A stretch of DNA of 64,000 nucleotides from Aromatoleum petrolei (GCF_017894385.1 NZ_CP059560.1:4782501-4846500), one strand, 5' to 3'; counted from the first letter of the stretch, positions 46,502 to 56,198 are shown. Notes: a model not told the origin generated them from the sequence alone. A program made the numbers and translations.

Positions 46502-46781
46502 GTCCGTCTCCGGTCCGATTCGCCGCTGGACGTGCACCGTGCCGCGGCCGACTTCGGCCGCACTGCGCTCACCGACCGTTCGCCTGCACTGTCATGCAGG
46601 TGCGGAACGAGCCTATCGCGCAACGGCCGTCTACTGGACTATAGTGGGGCTTGCAAAAGAGTCAACAAAAATACATCTTTAACGCGCGTCCAAAAATTCG
46701 CACGCGCCCGTTGCCGTTATCCGATCCCATATGCCCGATTAGGACTACGATGAAACCAGCGATCTCCTTCGCGGTGCCCCC

Positions 46782-47540
46782 ATGTCGATGAATGATAGTC
46801 GTCCAGAGCCCCGGCATCTCCGCCCTGCACAGGTCATGGCTGCCATCGCGTGCGGCGTGCGCGTTTTTGCAGACACCGCACCCCTTTCGCTCGTGTACGC
46901 AGGCGGTTTCGCCGTGTTCGGCGTGGTGCTCGTTTCCCTGCTTGCCACCGTCGGGCTGGCGCCGATGGCGTTGCCACTGGTGGGTGGCTTCCTGATCGTG
47001 GCCCCGGTCCTGCTGGCGGGTTTCTTCGCCATGTCGGCGGCTCGGCGCAATGGCCGCAAGCCGACATGGCGGGATGTCGGCAGCGGTTTCGTGCGCTCGC
47101 CCCCCGCGCTCTGGGGGCTCACGCTCGTCTGCGTATTCCTTTTCGTCATCTGGATGACCGACGCGGGCATCCTCTACAGTTTCATGCTGGGGCGCAGTTA
47201 CGTCGGATGGAAGATGCTGTTTCCGATATCGACGGAACTCCTGCGCTTCCACCTCGGCGCGGTTGTCGCGGGAGGCCTGTTCGCGGTGATCGCATTCTGC
47301 ATCACGGCATATGCCGTTCCCCTACTCATCGAGGGCCGCGCCAATCTGGTCGTTGCCGTGAGTGCGAGCGTTCGCGCGATCTTTCGCAGCCTCCCGGCCA
47401 ATCTGACATGGAGTGTCGTGCTCGGGGGCACGATCATCGTGTCGATCATCGTGCCGCTGCTGCTGACTGTGACCTTGCCCGTCACCGCGTTTGCGACTGA
47501 ATGCCTTTACCGGACGGTGTTCCCGCACGAGCCCGACTGA
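46782..47540 (+). CDS. DUF2189-type integral membrane protein
   Basis: 252 residues with about six hydrophobic segments (for example VYAGGFAVFGVVLVSLLATV and VVLGGTIIVSIIVPLLLTVT). The N-terminal arrangement (HLRPAQVMAAIACGVRVFAD) resembles the DUF2189 family. No catalytic motif. The stop codon lies in the first unit of a 10-base tandem repeat. An AT-richer stretch at about 46630-46690 probably holds its promoter. Function unknown. Confidence 0.75.
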   Translation: MSMNDSRPEPRHLRPAQVMAAIACGVRVFADTAPLSLVYAGGFAVFGVVLVSLLATVGLAPMALPLVGGFLIVAPVLLAGFFAMSAARRNGRKPTWRDVGSGFVRSPPALWGLTLVCVFLFVIWMTDAGILYSFMLGRSYVGWKMLFPISTELLRFHLGAVVAGGLFAVIAFCITAYAVPLLIEGRANLVVAVSASVRAIFRSLPANLTWSVVLGGTIIVSIIVPLLLTVTLPVTAFATECLYRTVFPHEPD

Positions 47541-47560
47541 GCCCGACTGAGCCCGACTGA
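47531..47560. repeat. 10-base tandem repeat at the DUF2189 stop codon
   Basis: GCCCGACTGA occurs three times in a row, with a partial fourth unit. The first unit contains the TGA stop of the membrane-protein gene. Slippage here would not lengthen the protein, because each added unit lies after the stop. Confidence 0.85.
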
Positions 47561-47661
47561 GCCCGCAGAGCGTGCAGACATGCGCCGGCGACTTCGCTCC
47601 GGGAATTCCACTTCGTCATCCACATTCGAGCTGCCGGACAGCGGCAGCATGGGAGGCAGCC

Positions 47662-48129
47662 TTGAGCAACGACATCACCGATATCACCCGCCAGCTTGTG
47701 GAACAGACCGCGGATTCGATCATCTTCGCGGACGGGGAAGGGCGGATTCGCATCTGGAACGCCGCCGCGGAAGCGCTGTTCGGCTTTTCACGCGAGGAGG
47801 CAATCGGGCAGAGCCTCGATCTGATCATTCCCGAGCGCCTGCGGGCGGCACATTGGGAAGGATTTCACCGCGCCGTGGCCAACGGCCGAACCCGCCTCGG
47901 CGGCCGTGCCGTGATCACACGATCGTTGAATGCTGCTGGCGCCACGATCTATGTGGAAATGAGCTTCGCGCTGGTTTCGGACGAGCGTGGCGAGGTACTG
48001 GGATCGGTGGCGATGGCGCGCGATGCGACACAGAGGCGCGAAGATGAAAGGCAGCTTCAGCAGCGCATCCGCGCGCTCGAAGAGGAATCCGCCATGCGCG
48101 CAGCGCAGCCGGGGCAGCAATCCACGTGA
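47662..48129 (+). CDS. Single PAS-domain protein
   Basis: 155 residues made of one PAS domain (QTADSIIFADGEGRIRIWNA to LGSVAMARDATQRRE) and a short C-terminal coiled coil. No output domain. The start chosen is TTG at 47662, because GGGAGG lies five bases upstream and the preceding in-frame residues look non-coding. PAS proteins of this size can act as sensors for partner kinases or cyclases. Convergent with the phosphoesterase gene. Confidence 0.75.
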   Translation: MSNDITDITRQLVEQTADSIIFADGEGRIRIWNAAAEALFGFSREEAIGQSLDLIIPERLRAAHWEGFHRAVANGRTRLGGRAVITRSLNAAGATIYVEMSFALVSDERGEVLGSVAMARDATQRREDERQLQQRIRALEEESAMRAAQPGQQST

Positions 48130-48151
48130 AACCGTCCGTGACGGGCGGTTT
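48129..48151. terminator. Bidirectional hairpin between PAS and phosphoesterase genes
   Basis: AAACCGTCC and GGGCGGTTT (one G-U pair) around loop GTGAC. It lies between two convergent stops, with A/T at both feet. Confidence 0.6.
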
Positions 48152-48168
48152 GCGCCCAGGCCATGCCT

Positions 48169-48933
48169 TCAGCCGACTTCGACCGTGAGCCCCGGGTCGA
48201 ACGAGGCGTTCTCCGCAATGCCGTCGCGCACATAGCCGCGGGGGTTCGCCAGGACGCGCGTGCCGCCGACGCGGTAGTCGAAGCTGTCGTGCGTATGGCC
48301 GTGTATCCACAATGCAGCCTCGCTGTCCGAGACCAGGGTCTCGAGGTCGGAGACAAAGCACGCGTTCAGCGGCGAGCCCCCGAAACGCGCAGCAATGCTG
48401 CGGGGCGACGGCGCGAAATGCGTCACGACGACGGTAGTGCCGTCGAAGCGTTCCGCGAGCCGGGTCCTGAGCCAGTTTGCATGATCCTCGAACAGGGCCG
48501 CGCAGTGCTGCGGCGTGAAGATCACCTTCTGCGCATCATCGATGGCGATGCGGCTGAAATCGCGGCTGAAGCGGGTGGCTTCGTCCATGGCCTGTTCGCG
48601 CAACGCACCGTCGCCGGCAATGCGGAAGTCGGACCACAGCGTCGCACCGAGTATGCGCACGTCGCCGATGCGCATTTCCTCGCAATCGAGCACCGTCACG
48701 CCGCTGTCGTGGCTGAGTTCGTGCAGCATCCGATTCGTCTCCGGGATGCTCGAGCCGTAATATTCGTGGTTGCCCGGAACGTAGATTGCGGGCCGATTCA
48801 GGGCCGCAGCCCAGCCGAGCGCCTCCCGCGGACGGTGGATGTCGCCGGCCAGGATCAGCAGGTCGGCCCCGGTGTCGGGGACCTCGCACGGCGCCAGGCC
48901 GAGATGGATGTCCGATACGATTTGCAGCTTCAT
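48169..48933 (-). CDS. Calcineurin-like metallophosphoesterase
   Basis: 254 residues with all metal-binding motifs: SDIHLG near the N-terminus, LAGDIH, PGNHEYYGSSIPE, VVTHFAPS and IHGHTHDSFDY. Cytoplasmic, no signal peptide. The group includes nucleotide and phosphodiester hydrolases, and substrate cannot be told. Start MKLQIVSDIHL places the first motif at residue 7. Confidence 0.88.
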   Translation of the reverse strand: MKLQIVSDIHLGLAPCEVPDTGADLLILAGDIHRPREALGWAAALNRPAIYVPGNHEYYGSSIPETNRMLHELSHDSGVTVLDCEEMRIGDVRILGATLWSDFRIAGDGALREQAMDEATRFSRDFSRIAIDDAQKVIFTPQHCAALFEDHANWLRTRLAERFDGTTVVVTHFAPSPRSIAARFGGSPLNACFVSDLETLVSDSEAALWIHGHTHDSFDYRVGGTRVLANPRGYVRDGIAENASFDPGLTVEVG

Positions 48934-49081
48934 GAACGAGTCGCTCCTGTACTTGTCGATTGGATGAACCAGGCGGGAAAAGGTAACAATTGCTGCCTGG
49001 CCTGGCTGAATGATCCGTCCGGATCCGTCGCGCGGGATCCGGAGATTGGACATGTGATCGCGCACAAAGTGGCGGGACGAA

Positions 49082-49372
49082 ATGGATCAATGGTTCACCG
49101 CAAATCTCGGTGATGCGATGCTGGCCGGCGAGGATCTGGAGCGCGTGTGTGCGCTCTTCGAGCGGCGGCACGGGCGAAACGCCACGACGGCGGTGCTGAT
49201 GCGACACGAGAACCAGGGCCGCCTGCATTGCGAACTCGTGCTCTATTTTCCCCCGGAGCTGGCGGACCTTGCAGCGGCCGTCGGGGCGCACGTATGCGGC
49301 CAGCCGGGGCTTCCCGGATTGGGGGTGGCAATCGGATCACCGCAGCGCCTGTCCGAACTCACGGATGCGTGA
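49082..49372 (+). CDS. Hypothetical small protein
   Basis: 96 residues, soluble, mixed alpha/beta (FTANLGDAMLAGEDLERVCA, then GRLHCELVLYFPPELADLAA). It reads like a small intact gene with good codon use. No family recognised. Convergent with the diguanylate cyclase downstream. Confidence 0.6.
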   Translation: MDQWFTANLGDAMLAGEDLERVCALFERRHGRNATTAVLMRHENQGRLHCELVLYFPPELADLAAAVGAHVCGQPGLPGLGVAIGSPQRLSELTDA

Positions 49373-49408
49373 CCTTCGTTCTGCGGTCGTCGAAGCATGC
49401 GCGGAGCC

Positions 49409-51259
49409 CTAGACGGCCTCGTCGGATTCGGCAAAGCGCACTGTGTTGCGGCCGGCGGCCTTGGCGCGGTACATCGCGGTATCCGCGCGTTGCAGGAGGG
49501 CTTCGACCGTGGTTTCGTGGCCCCGGAACAGCGTTACGCCGATGCTCGCGCTGCAGTGGTGTTCGATGGTGATGTCGTTGCCCACGTCGTTGCGCTTGCG
49601 CAGGTGATAAGGCTGGGACAGGGATTCCAGCATGTCCTGTGCGATCGCCGCCGCATGGGCGAGTGAGACTGCGCGATCGGTCGCCAGAGCGCCTATCAGC
49701 ACGACGAATTCGTCCCCGCCAAAGCGCGCCACCGTGTCGGCTTCCCGCACGCAACGCTTCAACCGCTCGGCGACCTCCAAAAGCAGCAGATCACCGACCG
49801 CATGCCCATGCTCATCGTTGAGCGGTTTGAAACGGTCGAGGTCCATGAACAGCAAGGCACCGTAGCAAGCGCTGCGGCCGGTCAGTGCCAGCGCCTGGTT
49901 CAGGCGGTCGGTGAAGAGGCGACGGTTGGGCAGTTGGGTGAGGGTGTCCAGGAATGCCAGCTGGCGGATCTGTTCCTCGAGTTTGCGCCGCGCGGTGATG
50001 TCGCGATCGACGCCGCGGTAACCGAGCAGCTTGCCTTCATCGTCGAGGATCGGCGTGCCGCTGGTCAGCGTTACCATCGGCGTGCCGTTCTTGTGCAGGA
50101 CGATGTTTTCGAGATCCCGGAACGGCGCCCTTGCGGCGACGGTCTCCGCTAACGCAGCACTCACACGGGCCGCCTCGTCCGGGGGCATCAGCTCGAACGG
50201 TGTCTTGCCCAGCAGTTCCTCGGGACTGTAATCGAGAAGTGAGCGGACACTCGCGGATGCAAAGGTGTAGCGCCCTTCGGCGTCCACCTCCCAGATCCAG
50301 TCGGCCGAAATGTGGGCGATGTCGCGGAATCGTTGTTCGCTCCGGGCCAGCTCCCGCGTGCGCAGCTCGATACGTCGTTCCACTTCGGCCCGCTCCCGTC
50401 GCAGGCTCTCGATCGAATGGTGGAGGCCGGCGGCAAGGATGCAGATCGACAGTCCGAGGGCGGATTTCATCACCAGATTGAGTGGGTCGCCCCAACCGTC
50501 CACGGGGGACACGCTCAGCATCCACGTGCCATTCGGAATCGGAACCGCCACGCTTACCGGGTCGATCAAGGGATCGCCGGATGTCGCAATCGTATGGTGC
50601 ACCCGGAAATCGCCATCCGGGTCATTTCGCCACAGGTGGTACGCGTAGCCTTCGGCTTTCAGATGATCGAGGTCTGCCGATTGCAGCACGTCGGGAAAAC
50701 GGATCAGAACCGAAATCAGACCCCAGAATTTCCTGTCGGGGCCGGAGCCGAGATGGACGGGCAATCGTCCGATTGCCGCAACGCCGCCCTGCACCAGCTG
50801 GACCGGCGGCGTCAGCGTGAGGGTGGCCGTATCACGCGCGCGGATCGCTTCCTTGTCGCGGGTGGGGCCGTGCAGCAGATCGGTTCCGATCACAGGTGCA
50901 TTCTCCGCTTCCGGCACGATGATACGAACGATCCCGTCGGGTGCTAGGGCAAGAGCGGACGCTCCGGCGTAGAACGGGAGGAGCTCGCCTGCAAGCTGTT
51001 CGACGTTGGCCGGGGTGCCGTTGGCCTGGCGTACCAGCGCTGCAAGAGGATAGGTCGCCGACAGGGCTCGCTCGATGTTGCGCCGAATCGCCGCTCCATG
51101 CGTCACCGCCATCCGTTCGGCAACCTGCCGCTCGTCTGCTATCGATTCCGCCTCGGAACGCCAGATCACCGTCACGGCGATCGCTGCCGTGAGCAGGAAC
51201 GAGGGCATTGCCTTTCGCCATGGCAGCTTCACATTGTTCTCCGGCGAGCCTGCGGACAT
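49409..51259 (-). CDS. CHASE-like/PAS/GGDEF membrane diguanylate cyclase
   Basis: 616 residues. An N-terminal membrane segment (about 18-33) and a second one near 270-285 bracket a periplasmic CHASE-type sensor. A PAS domain follows (about 310-430, DIAHISADWIWEVDAEGRY), then GGDEF (about 440-605). The active site is ARFGGDEFVVLIG and the inhibitory I-site READ is in place, so an active, feedback-controlled c-di-GMP synthase is expected. It is divergent from phoX, sharing a region with a palindrome and a TATAAT element. Confidence 0.9.
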   Translation of the reverse strand: MSAGSPENNVKLPWRKAMPSFLLTAAIAVTVIWRSEAESIADERQVAERMAVTHGAAIRRNIERALSATYPLAALVRQANGTPANVEQLAGELLPFYAGASALALAPDGIVRIIVPEAENAPVIGTDLLHGPTRDKEAIRARDTATLTLTPPVQLVQGGVAAIGRLPVHLGSGPDRKFWGLISVLIRFPDVLQSADLDHLKAEGYAYHLWRNDPDGDFRVHHTIATSGDPLIDPVSVAVPIPNGTWMLSVSPVDGWGDPLNLVMKSALGLSICILAAGLHHSIESLRRERAEVERRIELRTRELARSEQRFRDIAHISADWIWEVDAEGRYTFASASVRSLLDYSPEELLGKTPFELMPPDEAARVSAALAETVAARAPFRDLENIVLHKNGTPMVTLTSGTPILDDEGKLLGYRGVDRDITARRKLEEQIRQLAFLDTLTQLPNRRLFTDRLNQALALTGRSACYGALLFMDLDRFKPLNDEHGHAVGDLLLLEVAERLKRCVREADTVARFGGDEFVVLIGALATDRAVSLAHAAAIAQDMLESLSQPYHLRKRNDVGNDITIEHHCSASIGVTLFRGHETTVEALLQRADTAMYRAKAAGRNTVRFAESDEAV

Positions 51260-51320
51260 TGATGCGGCAAATCGGCGGTCCTCGGCAGATGGTCGTGCGC
51301 GATCATCGCATCGTTCCGGT

Positions 51321-51344
51321 TAAGTACTAATACGTACTTATAAT
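51321..51344 (+). promoter_or_regulatory. Palindrome overlapping a TATAAT element between GGDEF gene and phoX
   Basis: TAAGTAC-TAATAC-GTACTTA has perfect 7-base arms and overlaps TATAAT at 51339-51344. The stretch is strikingly AT-rich in a GC-rich region. An operator placed on the promoter, as for TetR-type repressors, is the simplest reading. No clear -35 element was found. Confidence 0.45.
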
Positions 51345-51514
51345 ATGGTATCAACCAATAATTGGGAAGGCGCGGATTGCACAGCTGCCTGCAACTTGCG
51401 GGCGCTAAACACTGGCGGTCTGTCGACCGATCGCTCCGTCATGAGTTCTTAACCTGCGCGGATTACCGTGCGTGCTCGCAAGCGGCATCGCGTAATCCCA
51501 CAGAGGAACTCTCA

Positions 51515-53704
51515 ATGAACAATCTGCAATCCCTGCGCCCCGACAGCGACGATGAATCCACCAACACGTCTGCCAATCCGGGCTTCGACAGCATCCTGCA
51601 GGCCCGCCTGTCGCGGCGCCAGCTCCTTGGCGGCGGCGCGGGCGCTGCCGCGCTGGCGATGCTCGGTGGCGTGTCGCCGGCTCTCGCGACCGCATCCGCA
51701 CAGGGGGCTGCCGCCCCCGGCCGCAAGCTGCCGAAGCTCGCCTTCAACCCGGTGGCGAAGAGTCTTGCCGATGCCGTATCGGTGCCGGAAGGTTACCGCT
51801 ACACCGTCCTCTATCGCCTCGGCGACCCGCTAGACGGCAGCGTGGGCGAGTATCACAACGACGGCACCGACCCGGCGGAGAGCTTCGCGCTGCGCGCCGG
51901 CGACCATCACGACGGCATGCACTACTTCGGTCTCGGGCCGAACGGCAAGCACCACAAGAACGCGTCCGACCGCGGCTTGCTGTGCCTCAACCACGAAGCG
52001 ATCACGCCGGCCTACCTGCATCCGAACGGCCCCACGGAGGTCGGCGGCGTGCGCACGGTCGCGGACGAGGTGCTACGCGAGTTCTACGCACATGGCGTGA
52101 GTGTGGTCGAGACCGCGCGTGAAGGTGGCGAATGGCGTTACCTGCGCGACTCGCACTTCAACCGCCGCGTTCATACCCTGACCGAGATCGATCTGTCCGG
52201 TCCGGCCGGCAAGACCCCGTACATGGTCACGAAGTACTCGCCGGACGGCAGCCGCACGCGCGGCACCATCAACAACTGCGCGAGCGGGCACACGCCGTGG
52301 GGTACCTATCTCACCTGCGAGGAAAACTGGGCCGGGTACTTCCGCCGCATCACCGCCACCGACAACCCCAAGCGCAGCGCCCGTGAACTGGCGGCGCTCG
52401 CCCGCTATGGCGTCGCCGGCAACGGCCGCGAACTGTGGGCGACCGTCACGCCCGATACGCCGGACGACCTCTACGGCCGCTGGAATGCGATGAAACTCGG
52501 CAGCTCGACGGACGGCAGCGACGACTACCGCAACGCGCCCAACACCTACGGCTGGGTCGTGGAGATCGACCCGTTCAGCCCGCAGGCAACGCCGAAGAAG
52601 CGCACCGCGCTGGGCCGCTTCGCCCACGAAGGCGCATGGCTCGGCCCGGTCCGCGTCGGCCACCCGCTGGTGTGGTACATGGGCTGTGACTCGCGCAACG
52701 AATATATCTACAAATACGTCTCGAACGCCGTGTGGCACCCGGACGACGCCAACGGTGGCATGGCCGCCGGCGACAAGTACCTCGATGACGGCAGGCTCTA
52801 CGTCGCCCGCTTCGATGCCGACGGCACCGGCCAGTGGGTCGAGCTGAGCTTCGGTGTCGGCAACGTGTTGCCCGCGAACCCCGCCTACGCCTTTGCTGAC
52901 CAGGCCGACGTCATCGTGCATGCGCGCCTCGCGGCCGACGCGGCCGGTGCAACGAAGATGGATCGTCCCGAATGGGGTGCCGTGAACCCGCGCAATGGCG
53001 AGGTCTACATGGCCCTCACCAACACCAATGCTACGAGCCGTCCACTTTCCCGTCTCGACGCTGCCAACCCGCGCTTCTACAGCGACCGCAAGACGACCGG
53101 TCAGGATCAGCGCGGCAACCCCAACGGCCACATCATCCGCTTCGCCGAAGCCGGAGGCGACGTCGCCGCGTCCTCGTTCAAGTGGGACGTGTTCCTGTTC
53201 GGCGCGCGCGCGACGGCTGACGCGGCGAACGTGAACATCTCCGGCCTGACCGATGCCAACGACTTCTCCAGCCCCGACGGTCTGTGGTTCAGCCAGGCGA
53301 CCGGCGTGCTGTGGATGGAGACCGACGACGGCGCCTACACCGACGTCACGAACTGCATGCTGCTCGCGGCGGTGCCGGGGGAGGTCGGCGACGGTGGTCC
53401 GCGGACCATCGTCAGCAGCGACGGCACGACCACGCGCGCGGTTGATACCTACGTCGGCAAGCCGCCGGGCGAGGAAAGCCTGCGGCGCTTCCTCGTCGGG
53501 CCGAAGGAGTGTGAGATCACCGGGGTTGCGGAAACGCCGGACGGCAAGGCGCTGTTCGTGAATATCCAGCATCCGGGCGAAGACACCCGTCCCGATTTCG
53601 CCACTGCCGCCTTCGGCAGTCACTGGCCGGATGGCGGACAGTCGCGTCCGCGTTCGGCCACCATCGTCATCACACGCAAGGACGGCGGCCGCATCGGCGT
53701 CTGA
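51515..53704 (+). CDS. phoX: PhoX-family alkaline phosphatase, Tat-exported
   Basis: 729 residues. A twin-arginine signal is visible at about residues 33-60 (LSRRQLLGGGAGAAALAMLG), so it is exported folded to the periplasm. The PhoX family (DUF839) is recognised from VPEGYRYTVLYRLGDPLDGS, GLLCLNHEAITPAYLHP, NNCASGHTPWGTYLTCEENW and DSRNEYIYKYVS. Characterised PhoX enzymes are calcium- and iron-dependent phosphomonoesterases. Start at 51515 follows AGAGGAAC. A standard Pho box was not found upstream. Two hairpins follow the stop. Confidence 0.9.
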   Translation: MNNLQSLRPDSDDESTNTSANPGFDSILQARLSRRQLLGGGAGAAALAMLGGVSPALATASAQGAAAPGRKLPKLAFNPVAKSLADAVSVPEGYRYTVLYRLGDPLDGSVGEYHNDGTDPAESFALRAGDHHDGMHYFGLGPNGKHHKNASDRGLLCLNHEAITPAYLHPNGPTEVGGVRTVADEVLREFYAHGVSVVETAREGGEWRYLRDSHFNRRVHTLTEIDLSGPAGKTPYMVTKYSPDGSRTRGTINNCASGHTPWGTYLTCEENWAGYFRRITATDNPKRSARELAALARYGVAGNGRELWATVTPDTPDDLYGRWNAMKLGSSTDGSDDYRNAPNTYGWVVEIDPFSPQATPKKRTALGRFAHEGAWLGPVRVGHPLVWYMGCDSRNEYIYKYVSNAVWHPDDANGGMAAGDKYLDDGRLYVARFDADGTGQWVELSFGVGNVLPANPAYAFADQADVIVHARLAADAAGATKMDRPEWGAVNPRNGEVYMALTNTNATSRPLSRLDAANPRFYSDRKTTGQDQRGNPNGHIIRFAEAGGDVAASSFKWDVFLFGARATADAANVNISGLTDANDFSSPDGLWFSQATGVLWMETDDGAYTDVTNCMLLAAVPGEVGDGGPRTIVSSDGTTTRAVDTYVGKPPGEESLRRFLVGPKECEITGVAETPDGKALFVNIQHPGEDTRPDFATAAFGSHWPDGGQSRPRSATIVITRKDGGRIGV

Positions 53705-53717
53705 GGCTGGAGTTCTG

Positions 53718-53738
53718 ACGGGCGCCTGAGGCGCCCGT
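53718..53738 (+). terminator. Hairpin after phoX
   Basis: Perfect 9-base arms ACGGGCGCC and GGCGCCCGT with a TGA loop, 13 bases after the phoX stop. Confidence 0.6.
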
Positions 53739-53751
53739 GTCACAAATGAAA

Positions 53752-53772
53752 AACGCGGCGCCAAGCCGCGTT
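53752..53772 (-). terminator. Terminator for the minus-strand small gene at 53814
   Basis: Arms AACGCGGC and GCCGCGTT. Read on the minus strand the stem is followed by a run of T, the form of an intrinsic terminator, 41 bases beyond the stop of the small gene. Confidence 0.65.
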
Positions 53773-53813
53773 CGTCCTTGAGGTGTCCGGCACGTGCCGG
53801 ACGATCCCTTCTG

Positions 53814-54083
53814 CTAAACGTTGGCCGCGCGTCCGTACATCCGCAGGATGTTCTGGAAACTGCGATTGCGCTCGTTCGGATCGTACTTGCTGAAGATCTT
53901 CTCTTGGCGCACGCGGTTGAACGGCGGTAGTGCATCCAGAATGGCGCGGCGCTCGTTCAGGATGTGCTCGCGCATACGGTCATTAACGAAGACGAAACGG
54001 ACGGGATCGTAGAGGCCGTCTTCGCGCTCGCGGTGGAAGCCGGGTTCTGCCGGCAGGAAGTTCTCGGTGGTGTGGCTTTTCAT
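53814..54083 (-). CDS. Hypothetical small basic protein
   Basis: 89 residues starting MKSHTTENFLPAEPGFHRER. It is soluble and rich in Arg, Asn and Phe (for example VRFVFVNDRMREHILNERRA, then NRSFQNILRMYGRAANV). No family recognised. A minus-strand terminator just beyond its stop supports it as a real gene. Composition differs little from neighbours. Confidence 0.6.
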   Translation of the reverse strand: MKSHTTENFLPAEPGFHREREDGLYDPVRFVFVNDRMREHILNERRAILDALPPFNRVRQEKIFSKYDPNERNRSFQNILRMYGRAANV

Positions 54084-54245
54084 GATCGTCGGTGGATTAA
54101 TGCTGTTCGGTTTTGTTCTTTTCCGGGATTTTACCCAAGAAACGTTACGAACATATTTCCCGCGACATTTCCATTGGCATATTTGTGCAGGCGACCGTGG
54201 CATCCATGCAACTTGGCGACGACCATGCGACCGGGTCTCGCCCGC

Positions 54246-55673
54246 TCAGGCGGAGGGTTCGACTGTCCGTGCCGCGGGGACGACGCGATAACACGGGTTG
54301 TAGGCAGTGCCGGGCAGCTTCATGCGCCCCTGTGCGACGAAGGAGGCGAGCAGGGCGTCCATCGGCCCCATGATCTCGGCGTCGCCCTGGATCTCGAACG
54401 GCCCGTGCTTCTCGATCTCGCGGATGCCCTCATTCTTGACGTTGCCCGCGACCACGCCCGAGAACGCGCGCCGCAGGTCGGCTGCGAGCAGGTGCTTGGG
54501 CTGGCTGCGATGCAGCCTGAGGCGCTGCATGTTCGAATGCGTCGGACGGAACGGTTGCTGGAACTCGTGTTCAATGCGCAGCAGCCAGTTGAAGTAGTAG
54601 GCGTCGCGGTTCTCCTTGCGGAAGTTGCGCACACGGCCGATGCCGCCATGGATCTCGCGCGCGACTGCGGCGGGGTCGTCGATGATGATGCGGTAACGGC
54701 TGCGCGCCTCGTCGCCGAGCGTCTCGCCGATGAAGCTGTCGATGCGACGGAAATATTCCTCGGCGCTCTTCGGTCCGGTGAACACCAGCGGGAAGGGCTG
54801 TGCAGCATTGGCGGGATGCAGCAGGATGCCTAGCACGTAGAGGATCTCCTCCGCGGTGCCCACACCGCCGGGGAACACGACGAAACCATGGCCTGCGCGG
54901 ACGAAGGCTTCGAGGCGTTTCTCGACGTCGGGCAGGATCACCAGGTCATTGACGATGGGGTTGGGCGATTCGGCGGCGATGATTCCGGGCTCGGTGAAGC
55001 CCAGATAGCGCGGCTTGCCTATGCGCTGCTTCGCATGGCCGATCGTCGCGCCCTTCATCGGCCCTTTCATCGCGCCCGGCCCGCAGCCGGTGCAGATGTC
55101 CAGCCCGCGCAGGCCCATCTCGTAGCCGACGCGCTTCGTATAGTCGTACTCCTCGCGGCTGATCGAGTGTCCACCCCAGCACACCGCGACGCTGGGCTGG
55201 ATCACCGGCTGCACGATCCCGGCATTGCGCAGAATGTGGAACACCGCATCGGTGATGCCCTCCGAGCTGCCGAGGTCGAACCGCGCGGGGGCTGCACTGC
55301 CGGTCGCGCCGGTGTCGCCGTTGGCATAGAGCACATCGCGGAGCACGGCGAACAGGTGCTCCTGGATGCCAAGGATCATCTGTCCGTCGACGAAGGCGCT
55401 CGCCGGTGCATTGCGGATATCGAGCTTGATGCCGCGTGATCGCTGGATGATCTCGATGTCGAAGTCGGGGTAACGGGCGAGCAGTTCCTTGCCGTCGTCG
55501 AGCGGATTGCCGCAATTGAGCACGGCGAGGGCGCAGTTGCGGAAGGCTTCGCGCAAGCCACCCTGGCCCTGGCTGGAGAGGCGGGCGGCTTCGCTGCGCG
55601 ACAGCACCTCCATGCGCCCGGTGGGCGACACCTGAGCGTTGACGACGGGAAATCTTGCAGAATGCATGCTCAT
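54246..55673 (-). CDS. ppnN: Nucleotide 5'-monophosphate nucleosidase PpnN (YgdH-like, LOG family)
   Basis: 475 residues. A DUF4478-like N-terminal domain, the central LOG/lysine-decarboxylase-like Rossmann domain and a DUF3412-like C-terminal domain follow in that order. Motifs are GLDICTGCGPGAMKGPMKGA and VVFPGGVGTAEEILYVLGIL (PGGxGTxxE). E. coli PpnN cleaves purine and pyrimidine monophosphates to base and ribose phosphate and is activated by (p)ppGpp. Length is slightly above E. coli. Start is set at MSMHSARF; MHSARF six bases on is equally possible. Confidence 0.88.
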   Translation of the reverse strand: MSMHSARFPVVNAQVSPTGRMEVLSRSEAARLSSQGQGGLREAFRNCALAVLNCGNPLDDGKELLARYPDFDIEIIQRSRGIKLDIRNAPASAFVDGQMILGIQEHLFAVLRDVLYANGDTGATGSAAPARFDLGSSEGITDAVFHILRNAGIVQPVIQPSVAVCWGGHSISREEYDYTKRVGYEMGLRGLDICTGCGPGAMKGPMKGATIGHAKQRIGKPRYLGFTEPGIIAAESPNPIVNDLVILPDVEKRLEAFVRAGHGFVVFPGGVGTAEEILYVLGILLHPANAAQPFPLVFTGPKSAEEYFRRIDSFIGETLGDEARSRYRIIIDDPAAVAREIHGGIGRVRNFRKENRDAYYFNWLLRIEHEFQQPFRPTHSNMQRLRLHRSQPKHLLAADLRRAFSGVVAGNVKNEGIREIEKHGPFEIQGDAEIMGPMDALLASFVAQGRMKLPGTAYNPCYRVVPAARTVEPSA

Positions 55674-55955
55674 GGGGATGAATCTCGTGTCTGGTTGGTG
55701 CGGCCGCGACAATCGGGCCGAGGAGCGGGCGGCGTGCAGGCTACCGTTCCGTTGTTACATTTTTGCGTCCGGACGGCACGGAGCGTGTCGGGACGCGGGT
55801 AGCAGCAAGAATTCCAGCGGGATGTGAAAAATTTAATGGCCAGGCATGACCATTTATGGTTGATGCATTCCGCCGTATCCCGGTAATATTCATTTACAAG
55901 TTCCATCGCCGATGCGACAGCCTGCTGCCGCAAGCGGCATACCGCGAAATTTCAG

Positions 55956-56198
55956 ATGTCCACAAATCCGTCCTGGAAGCAGTTTACCGTCGAGCGCCTG
56001 GCGCGCGAAATCGGCGTATTGGGCGAAATCATCGTCGATGATGTTCTTTTCGATCTGGGCTTCGAGGATGGCGAGCTGCCCCCGCGTCAGCTGATGACCT
56101 TCCTCGCCCGACTGCAGCGCGAGCTTCCCGAGACGGTCGATCGCGACGCTATCATCAAGGAACTCGTCGCCGGACTCCTCTCAACTCCAAACTCCTGA
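55956..56198 (+). CDS. Hypothetical small protein upstream of HAMP receptor
   Basis: 80 residues, acidic, helical (TVERLAREIGVLGEIIVDDV, then QLMTFLARLQRELPETVDRD). No family recognised. The HAMP protein gene starts 5 bases after its stop, so the two are probably translated together. It may be a cytoplasmic partner. Confidence 0.6.
   Translation: MSTNPSWKQFTVERLAREIGVLGEIIVDDVLFDLGFEDGELPPRQLMTFLARLQRELPETVDRDAIIKELVAGLLSTPNS

Noticed and set aside
51420..51442. Pho box before phoX (CTGTCGA ... CCGTCAT)
   Set aside because: The two half-like heptamers start 16 bases apart rather than 11, and the first one is poorly matched.
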